A DNA stretch of 21,699 nt from JAKBCQ01 sp021807585 (GTDB lineage: Bacteria; Planctomycetota; Planctomycetia; Isosphaerales; Isosphaeraceae). The notes below the pieces were generated by a model. That model did not search any database. It had not been told where the DNA came from and worked only from the letters and a program-made list of their open reading frames with translations. Position numbers and translations under genes: made by a program. Where the stretch lies: the NCBI GenBank assembly GCA_027325115.1, contig DAHWFG010000366.1, forward strand, positions 1-21,699. Direction: 5' to 3'. Positions 16,386-21,699 of the stretch are shown one piece after another (position 1 is the stretch's first letter; every line of letters begins with the position of its first letter).

Positions 16386-17618
16386 ATGTGGTTTTTCGCC
16401 TGGCGGAACTTGATGACGCGTCCGTTGCGGACGATTTTAGGTTTGATCGGCTTGTCGATTCCGATTCTCGGCGTCATCGGGCTGTTGTGCATCTCGGGGG
16501 GTTTGCGCAATCTCGTCGGCGATACGCTCAGCCAAATTCAGGGGGTGATGGTGCTGCGTGAGAACGTCCCGAGCCCCGTTTTCAGCGACCTTCCCTCAAG
16601 TTTGGCCGATAAAATCCGCAAAATACCGGGCGTTCACATCGTCGCCCCCGAGGTATGGAAAATCGCCCCCACGATCGAGGACGTCAGCCTCATCACCCGC
16701 ACGATCAGCGCGCTGGGGATGTCCAAAAAGCAAAAACAGCTCAGCCTGCTCGATACGATCGTCATCCAGGGACAAGACATCCCCACCCACCTCCGGCTCA
16801 AAAGCCCCGTTTACTCGCGGAAAATGCTCGCTCCCGAACAGGGGGGCGGACGCTACCTCACGATTGCGGATCAAGGAAAACCTCATATCATTATTAGTAA
16901 GAAGATCGCGAACGATTTTCGCAGGCCCGACGGAACTCCGCGGCGGGTGGGGGACAGTTTGGCGATCTACGGCAAACCGTTCGAGATCATCGGGATTTAC
17001 GACACCGGGTCGATGTTCCTCGACGTCGTGATCGTGATGGATATCGGATCGGCGCGTAAGCTTTTGAATATATCCGAACAAATGACTTCCAGTTTTTACG
17101 TCGAGCCCGAAAAGCCCGAACTCGTCGATAAGATCGCCGAACGGATCGAGAAGCTCGACGATCTCGTCGACGCCCGCAGCATGAACGAATTTGAAACGAA
17201 TTTTAGTAGAATCATGGGTCAATTTGATAAAATGTTGCTGATGATCGTCAACCTGGCGTTGGGGGTGGGGGTGGTCGGGATCGTCAACACCATGTTGATG
17301 AGCACGACCGAACGGTTCGTCGAATTCGGCGTGTTGCGCACCAACGGTTGGTCGCGGCGCGACGTTCTCTTTCTCGTCACCGCCGAGAGCGCGTACCTCG
17401 GCCTGCTCGCGGGGGTCGTCGGTTGTGCGCTGGCGGTCGTTGGAACAAAAATTGCAAATTTGTTTATTACTGGTGGTTTGTCGCTCGACGTGACGGGGGG
17501 GCAGATCGCGCTCGGGATCGGTCTGGCGCTTTCGATGGGAACGCTCGGCGGTCTTTATCCCGCGTGGCGCGCGTCGCGGCTCGCCCCGATGGACGCGATC
17601 CGGCTGGGATCGCACTAA
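16386..17618 (+). CDS. ABC transporter permease (MacB/FtsX family)
   Basis: This 410-residue inner-membrane permease has four predicted transmembrane segments: about 16-38, 283-305, 327-355 and 372-393. A large extracytoplasmic MacB_PCD-like domain (about 40-275) separates the first two. The FtsX signature region is present in MSTTERFVEFGVLRTNGWSR, and the C-terminus YPAWRASRLAPMDAIR is the classic MacB-type ending. AGGAGA precedes the ATG. The ATPase gene follows 57 bp downstream. No MacA-like adaptor gene is nearby, so it may export lipoproteins or peptides, or act as a mechanotransmission-type complex rather than a tripartite drug pump. Confidence 0.93.
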   Translation: MWFFAWRNLMTRPLRTILGLIGLSIPILGVIGLLCISGGLRNLVGDTLSQIQGVMVLRENVPSPVFSDLPSSLADKIRKIPGVHIVAPEVWKIAPTIEDVSLITRTISALGMSKKQKQLSLLDTIVIQGQDIPTHLRLKSPVYSRKMLAPEQGGGRYLTIADQGKPHIIISKKIANDFRRPDGTPRRVGDSLAIYGKPFEIIGIYDTGSMFLDVVIVMDIGSARKLLNISEQMTSSFYVEPEKPELVDKIAERIEKLDDLVDARSMNEFETNFSRIMGQFDKMLLMIVNLALGVGVVGIVNTMLMSTTERFVEFGVLRTNGWSRRDVLFLVTAESAYLGLLAGVVGCALAVVGTKIANLFITGGLSLDVTGGQIALGIGLALSMGTLGGLYPAWRASRLAPMDAIRLGSH

Positions 17619-17675
17619 CGCCTTTGATGTTTGTATGAATCGGCGGCCTCGGCCGCGGTGAAACGAGGTCTGTCG

Positions 17676-18410
17676 ATGATTGAAGTGAATCATGTATTTA
17701 AATCGTATCGCAGCGGTTCGCAAACCGTCGAGGCGCTCCGCGGGGTAAGCTGTCGCGTCGACCGCGGCCGGTTCGCGTTCATCGTCGGTCCTTCGGGTTC
17801 GGGTAAGAGCACGCTTTTATATTTGCTGGGAGCGCTCGATCGACCGACTTCGGGGGCGATCGTGGTCGACGGCGCCGATCTTGCCAAAATGACCGATGAA
17901 GAACAAAACGCGTATCGACGTGATAAAGTCGGCTTTATTTTTCAATCGTTTAATTTGATCTCGAATCTGACCGCGGTCGAGAACGTTTTGTTGCCGTTTT
18001 TACCTCGTGGTTTAACCGACGAATTGCGATCGAAGGCGCGCGACCTGCTCGAGATCGTCGGGTTGGGTCGGCGGATCGAGCATCGACCTTATCAGATGTC
18101 CGGCGGCGAGCAGCAGCGGGTCGCGATCGCTCGCGCGTTGGTGAAGGATCCCGTCGTGGTTCTCGCCGACGAGCCGACGGGCGAGCTCGATTCGCGCTCG
18201 GGCGACGAAATTTATCGCATCCTCCGCCGCCTTCAGGCCGAGCGCGGAACGACGCTTGTCGTGGTGACTCACGACCGTCGATTCATCACCGGTGAAGACC
18301 TTGTGCTCGAGATCCAGGACGGCAAGCTCTCGACCGACGACCCCGAAGACTCCCACGACGATTCGCGGCTCGGCGATCAACAAGCGATTGAAAATGTGAG
18401 TCGTTCTTAA
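17676..18410 (+). CDS. ABC transporter ATP-binding protein (MacB/LolD type)
   Basis: This 244-residue cytoplasmic ATPase drives the upstream permease. Walker A is GPSGSGKST (residues 38-46), the Q-loop is FIFQSFNL (88-95), the signature is MSGGEQQRV (141-149, Met in place of the usual Leu), Walker B is VVLADEPTGELD (161-172), and the H-loop is VTHD (197-200). The ATG at 17676 follows GAGG at good spacing; an upstream ATG at 17631 would add 15 unlikely residues. After about residue 220 comes an acidic tail, STDDPEDSHDDSRLGDQQAI. The codons of this tail, together with sequence after the stop, recur 2.3 kb downstream at 20611-20723. Confidence 0.95.
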   Translation: MIEVNHVFKSYRSGSQTVEALRGVSCRVDRGRFAFIVGPSGSGKSTLLYLLGALDRPTSGAIVVDGADLAKMTDEEQNAYRRDKVGFIFQSFNLISNLTAVENVLLPFLPRGLTDELRSKARDLLEIVGLGRRIEHRPYQMSGGEQQRVAIARALVKDPVVVLADEPTGELDSRSGDEIYRILRRLQAERGTTLVVVTHDRRFITGEDLVLEIQDGKLSTDDPEDSHDDSRLGDQQAIENVSRS

Positions 18411-18458
18411 AATCGTGAAAAATATTTGAATATATGTTTGATGTGGTGTTCGACGCTT
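18334..18458 (+). repeat. Direct repeat copy A: 3' end of the ABC ATPase gene
   Basis: Sequence from CCGACGACCCC (18334) through the ABC stop codon and on to GTGTTCGACGCTT (18446-18458) matches 20611-20723 in the same orientation. The core from ATTCGCGGCT through AAAATGTG (18361-18397) is identical. Outside it, differences include small indels after the stop. The copies bracket the XRE-ImmA/IrrE and PIN genes. Confidence 0.9.
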
Positions 18459-18466
18459 CGGCGTCG
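18451..18466 (+). terminator. Possible terminator hairpin after the ABC operon
   Basis: CGACGC-TTCG-GCGTCG is a perfect 6-bp stem with a UUCG tetraloop 40 bp after the ABC stop. It lacks a T-tract, so termination is uncertain. Confidence 0.35.
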
Positions 18467-18501
18467 TCGACCCGAGAAATAATCACTTGTCCTAACCAAG
18501 C

Positions 18502-18562
18502 TTTGTTCACAATCCGAACAAATCAGGAAGAGATTGACGTCGCTGTCCGGCCCGCGTACAAT
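18502..18562 (+). promoter_or_regulatory. Promoter and candidate operator of the XRE-ImmA/IrrE-PIN module
   Basis: TTGACG (18534-18539) and TACAAT (18557-18562) are separated by exactly 17 bp, a strong sigma-70-like promoter. Just upstream an inverted repeat, TTTGTTC-N7-GAACAAA (18502-18522), is a candidate operator for the XRE protein itself. Transcription would start near 18570, leaving a leader of about 170 nt before the ATG at 18738. That leader shows no supported gene. The gap 18411-18737 otherwise holds only the end of repeat A and its hairpin. Confidence 0.65.
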
Positions 18563-18737
18563 TCATTCGATCGACCCTCTCGGGTATAAATGACTGGAAG
18601 TTCAATCTCTCTCATGGTTTACGTTGAGGAAAACAGATCATCCAAGCGCCGAGGAGGCGGAACGGTCGAACGCGGGGGCGATTTTCGACGAAGCACCGTC
18701 TCATCAACGCATATGCTAACGCGGAGGGAGATTTCTT

Positions 18738-20003
18738 ATGGCCATCGACCCAAAAACTTTGGGGAGGAGGCTCAGGGAGGCCAGAGAGAACCGAAGGCTC
18801 ACCCAGGAACAGGCCGCCCAAGCAGTGGGAATCTCGCGGACGGCACTCGTTCATATCGAGGCGGGCGACCGGTCACTCTCGACCCTGGAGCTTTCCGAAC
18901 TCGCGAAGCTCTACCACCGCTCAGCCGCCGACTTCTTCGACGAGGACGTGTCGCAAGCCGGCGGCGAAGAGGTCCCGCTCGTCGTCATCCACCGGCTTCC
19001 GCCCGAACTCATGGACGATCCCGAGGTGAACCGCCAGGTTTCTCGTTGCGTCGAGTTGTGCCATATCGGCGTCGACCTTGAGAAGACGCTCGGCGTGCAC
19101 AACCCCAAAAGCCTCCCGATCTACGAGCTTCGGGGGCCGACAAAGCCGTACGAGGCGACTCGTCAAGGCGAGCATGTGGCTGAAGCCGAGCGTCGACGTC
19201 TCGGGCTAGGCTACGGACCCGTTGCGGATATGGCCGACCTCATCACCACGCAGGGCGTATGGGCGTCGGGGGTCAGGGGGCTGCCCGACGAGATGTCAGG
19301 CATCTTTCTTAGGCATAACTCGATTGGTCTTGTCATCCTCGTCAATTTCGACCACCCGAGGGCTCGCAAGAGGTTCTCGTATGCACACGAGTACGGGCAC
19401 GCACTGCTGGATCGGAACAACATGAGTGCGATTGTCACGAACAAGTCGAATTCACATGAACTTATCGAGCGGCGAGCGAACGCGTTCGCGGCGGCGTTCC
19501 TCATGCCGAGGGAAGGTATTCGGTGGTTCTTGGAGATGCTTGAGAAGGGTGGCCCGAGTCGTCGCTACAGGGTAACGTACACCTCGGTCGATGAGCCTGT
19601 CGAAGCCGAAGAGAGGCCGGCGCCCGGCTCGCAGCAAATCACTTTTCAGGATGTGGTCGCGATCGCCCACCATTTCGGCGTGAGCTACCCTGCGGCGGTG
19701 TATCGACTGAGCGACTTGGGATTTGTGAACACCGATGAGAAGACGAATCTCCTCAGTAAATCGGAGGTCGCTTCCAGACGTCTTCGTTCGTTGAATGATT
19801 TCGATGAATGCGACGACAAGGAGACCGCTTTCAGGTCTGAGCGAGAGTCGAAACCCGACCGCGAATTGATCAGCCAAATCGTTTGGCTCGCGGTCGAGGC
19901 GTATCGTCGCGAAGAAGTTTCTCAGGGGTGGCTTCGCGACCTTAGCGAAAAGATTGATATGCGGGCTGATGATTTGATTGAACTTGCCGAGGCCGCGAGT
20001 TGA
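18738..20003 (+). CDS. XRE-family regulator fused to ImmA/IrrE metallopeptidase
   Basis: This is a 421-residue protein. An N-terminal XRE helix-turn-helix covers residues about 8-65 (LRREARENRRLTQEQAAQAV-type: LREARENRRLTQEQ, VGISRTALVHIEAGDRSLS, LAKLYHRSAADFF). The central ImmA/IrrE domain has HEYGH at 217-221 in FSYAHEYGHALLDR and a third-ligand Glu244 in ELIERRANAFAAAFLMP. The C-terminal 150 residues contain a helical region (ITFQDVVAIAHHFGVSYPAAVYRL) common in this family. GGAGGGAG lies seven bases before the ATG. The PIN gene follows after 29 bp, so this looks like the antitoxin/regulator of a toxin-antitoxin-type module that probably controls its own promoter. It is only distantly similar to the protein at 429-1583. 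Confidence 0.93.
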   Translation: MAIDPKTLGRRLREARENRRLTQEQAAQAVGISRTALVHIEAGDRSLSTLELSELAKLYHRSAADFFDEDVSQAGGEEVPLVVIHRLPPELMDDPEVNRQVSRCVELCHIGVDLEKTLGVHNPKSLPIYELRGPTKPYEATRQGEHVAEAERRRLGLGYGPVADMADLITTQGVWASGVRGLPDEMSGIFLRHNSIGLVILVNFDHPRARKRFSYAHEYGHALLDRNNMSAIVTNKSNSHELIERRANAFAAAFLMPREGIRWFLEMLEKGGPSRRYRVTYTSVDEPVEAEERPAPGSQQITFQDVVAIAHHFGVSYPAAVYRLSDLGFVNTDEKTNLLSKSEVASRRLRSLNDFDECDDKETAFRSERESKPDRELISQIVWLAVEAYRREEVSQGWLRDLSEKIDMRADDLIELAEAAS

Positions 20004-20032
20004 CGCGGTAACAACTTCCAAGGAAACCATCC

Positions 20033-20557
20033 ATGGTTACGGATGGCCGCGACGAAGCGATCATAGATACATCGGTATTGCTCAATTTTTTAAAAATCGA
20101 CCGGATCGACCTCCTGGCGATACACCCCTCTTATCGCTTCGTCGTCGTGGATTTGGTCAAAAATGAAGTGACCAAGAGGGGACAGGCGACACGTCTTGAG
20201 GCCGCGTTTCTGGCGGGCGAAGTCTTCCCGGACCTTCCCCCAGAATCTATCGACATATCGGAGCTCGCGACCTTCGCGGCGATGTCTCATATAAAAATAG
20301 GTAATGGCGAGAAGGCGGCTATCGCCGCGGCGAAAGTTCGGGGTCTTGTCTTGGCGATGGACGACGAGATCGCGTGGAAAAGATCTTCGGCGTTCTGTAC
20401 GGGAGTCGCTCGCGAGGACACGGTGAGTCTGATCGTCGCGCTCATTAAAGAGCGCGTTCTCACCGTCATGGAGGCGGACGTCATTAAGATCGAATGGGAG
20501 AAATATCATAAATTCACTAAAAAGACATTTCTGAGTTTCGCGGAGCTCGTTTCCTAG
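20033..20557 (+). CDS. PIN-domain-like protein (putative toxin)
   Basis: This 174-residue protein shows acidic positions consistent with a PIN nuclease: IIDTSVLLNFLK (Asp12), KNEVTK (Glu45), IGNGEKAAIAAAK (Glu93) and LAMDDEIAWK (Asp110/Asp111). AAGGA lies eight or nine bases before the ATG. Its position directly after an XRE-ImmA/IrrE gene matches the pairing at 429-2083, but its sequence is not DUF4411-like: it is built around the GNGEKAAI pattern instead. By analogy it would be a ribonuclease toxin. It could also be a housekeeping-type PIN-like nuclease; the context favours the toxin reading. Confidence 0.8.
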   Translation: MVTDGRDEAIIDTSVLLNFLKIDRIDLLAIHPSYRFVVVDLVKNEVTKRGQATRLEAAFLAGEVFPDLPPESIDISELATFAAMSHIKIGNGEKAAIAAAKVRGLVLAMDDEIAWKRSSAFCTGVAREDTVSLIVALIKERVLTVMEADVIKIEWEKYHKFTKKTFLSFAELVS

Positions 20558-20610
20558 CACGGGTTGCGCGGTCGGCGTCCGATTGATCCGATATAATCCG
20601 GATGATCCCG

Positions 20611-20723
20611 CCGACGACCCCGACGACTCACACGAGGATTCGCGGCTCGGCGATCAACAAGCGATTGAAAATGTGGGAAGGTCTTAAGATTTTGGGATGT
20701 TTTTCGCCGTGTGTTCGACGCTT
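20611..20723 (+). repeat. Direct repeat copy B: orphan 3' end of an ABC ATPase gene
   Basis: This is the partner of 18334-18458. Read in the ABC frame it encodes DDPDDSHEDSRLGDQQAI then ENVGRS and a TAA stop at the same place as copy A, which has DDPEDSHDDSRLGDQQAI then ENVSRS. The frame and stop are intact although no ABC gene precedes it. Homology continues past the stop to GTGTTCGACGCTT (20711-20723). Confidence 0.9.
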
Positions 20724-20814
20724 AGACCGCCGGAGTTCGGTTCAATGCTTTTAAGAGTGCCGATTCTATCTTACAAAACTCAACTACGCTTCTTACTTGA
20801 TTATAAATTAGACA

Positions 20815-20833
20815 TGTTATCATCGTGATAACA
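20815..20833. repeat. Perfect inverted repeat TGTTATCA-TCG-TGATAACA
   Basis: Two 8-bp arms with a 3-bp spacer form a 19-bp near-palindrome in an AT-rich stretch, 72 bp past the stop of the drmC-like gene. No T-run follows on either strand, so a protein-binding or recombination site is as likely as a terminator. The sequence is certain; the function is unknown. Confidence 0.7.
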
Positions 20834-20904
20834 GATCATCAAGATATTCAGACGCGGCGAATCGTAATTGCCGAGAGAATATGGATAAATCTATCTTATG
20901 TCGA

Positions 20905-21696
20905 TTAGGTTATTGGCGTCAACAGCTTCTTCTCAACTAAACCGTTGAAATAACGAACGATTCGATCCGCGACATCTCTCGAGCGAATCTGCAAGCCGAC
21001 CTCCAGGTTTCTTCGCTGCGCGGCCTGCGTGAAATTGGCCGATGAGATAAAAACACGTTCGTTATCAATAACAACGCATTTAGCGTGAAGGCAAGCGCGA
21101 CGATCCGTATCGGTTTCGAGGGATCGCGGATCGAAAAAGAGATCGGGCAAGGGGCGATCCTTCGGCCATTGGTGCGAACGAAATCGCTCGGAGAATCGGC
21201 GGATCAAATCCCGTTCGATCGTGGTGTCGCCCTGGCCGCGCTGAATATCAAGGAACAGGCGTACCTTCAATTGAGGGATTTCGAGCATCCGATCGGCGAG
21301 CGTCTGGAAGACGCGCCGGCCTTGATGGATCGCATATCCTGAGGCCAAAACCGACTCGGTCGCGGCGGCGAATAATTCTCTCACGACGACGCTCGTGTCT
21401 CGATTCGAAATGCCGGAAACATCGGGACCGGTCGTGACGAGTTCGATTACATCTTCGATCAGGGGACGTTCCCGGCGTTCCATTCTTAATAGATCCAACG
21501 CGACGGCGACTTGTTCGGGTCCGAAGCCGTTTTTGCTTAACCATTGCAAGTCGACCGCCGCGGAGTCGGCGCAATCGCCCGCGACGATTCGTTTCAATGT
21601 GACCGTGGCGAATGGACGCGAAAGACGACCCGAACGGATCGCCAAGGCGATCTCTTGAAGATCACGCTCGGAAAGATTCTGGAATCGGGCCGTCAT
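20905..21696 (-). CDS. drmC: DISARM-type phospholipase-D-like protein DrmC
   Basis: This 263-residue protein has a single PLD/HKD motif: HAKCVVID (His204, Lys206, Asp211) followed by ERVFISSANFTQAAQRRNLEVG with Asn221 and Glu232. The N-terminal 100 residues are helical (LSERDLQEIALAIRSGRLSRPF) and match the layout of DrmC, the accessory PLD protein of DISARM anti-phage systems. DrmC is usually encoded last, after drmA and drmB, which would place those genes beyond the right edge of this window. The ATG reads as ATGA and may overlap the stop of an upstream gene. A stand-alone PLD-like nuclease cannot be excluded from this sequence alone. The left edge of the system would then be the 3' end of this gene. 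Confidence 0.82.
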   Translation of the reverse strand: MTARFQNLSERDLQEIALAIRSGRLSRPFATVTLKRIVAGDCADSAAVDLQWLSKNGFGPEQVAVALDLLRMERRERPLIEDVIELVTTGPDVSGISNRDTSVVVRELFAAATESVLASGYAIHQGRRVFQTLADRMLEIPQLKVRLFLDIQRGQGDTTIERDLIRRFSERFRSHQWPKDRPLPDLFFDPRSLETDTDRRACLHAKCVVIDNERVFISSANFTQAAQRRNLEVGLQIRSRDVADRIVRYFNGLVEKKLLTPIT

Positions 21697-21699
21697 GTC

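Larger units (their letters stand above)
20558..20904. other. Intergenic region between PIN gene and drmC-like gene
   Basis: It contains repeat copy B (20611-20723) and then an AT-rich stretch (20755-20904) with one strong inverted repeat at 20815-20833. The flanking genes converge here. I see no gene. Confidence 0.6.

Noticed and set aside
16596..17723. Minus-strand open frame of 375 codons
   Set aside because: Antisense to the permease gene; His/Arg/Asp-rich shadow.
18590..19081. Leader or alternative-frame protein before and across the XRE gene
   Set aside because: It overlaps the XRE reading frame for most of its length, lacks a ribosome-binding site and has low-complexity Arg/Gly composition.

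Overview
The window looks like chromosomal DNA of a planctomycete (Planctomycetota, possibly an Isosphaeraceae-like lineage; the genus is a guess). The main evidence is one protein with a C-terminal PEP-CTERM sorting signal and a neighbour whose N-terminus carries an LEPR-XLL-like motif (LDHRQLLS), a hallmark of planctomycete surface proteins. A short conserved hypothetical gene of a type I associate with planctomycetes, an Rpn-type gene and decayed IS66 copies fit this. The sequence is moderately GC-rich and full of CGATCG words. No rRNA, tRNA or CRISPR array is visible.

Layout. (1) 1-2083: a hairpin-forming inverted repeat, then an overlapping pair encoding an ImmA/IrrE-type metallopeptidase with an HTH-like N-terminus and a DUF4411 PIN-domain protein, a toxin-antitoxin-like module. 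(2) 2084-2622: non-coding, with several palindromes. (3) 2623-4266 (-): a large secreted protein of unknown function. (4) 4356-6742: two degraded IS66 copies in direct orientation around an Rpn-family (PD-(D/E)XK) gene whose C-terminal half contains a tandem-repeat charged helix. (5) 6814-11598 (-): a tripartite efflux operon in the order HlyD/EmrA adaptor, DHA2 MFS pump, TolC-like outer-membrane channel, with a divergent TetR regulator at 11899-12528. A perfect 14-bp palindrome lies against the predicted -10 box of the operon. (6) 12814-15670: two divergent genes for exported proteins that share one homologous domain but carry different sorting signals. (7) 15982-18410: a small conserved gene followed by a MacB/FtsX-type permease and its ATPase. 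(8) 18334-20723: a second ImmA/IrrE-PIN module (here with a clear XRE domain) between two copies of the 3' end of the ABC ATPase gene, which looks like an insertion scar. (9) 20905-21696 (-): a phospholipase-D-like protein best explained as DrmC of a DISARM anti-phage system. The rest of such a system would lie beyond the right edge.

The interesting part is the right end. A toxin-antitoxin-like module seems to have inserted at the 3' end of an ABC transporter gene and sits beside a probable DISARM component, so this may be the edge of a defence island. A second, unrelated-looking ImmA/IrrE-PIN pair lies at the other end of the window.
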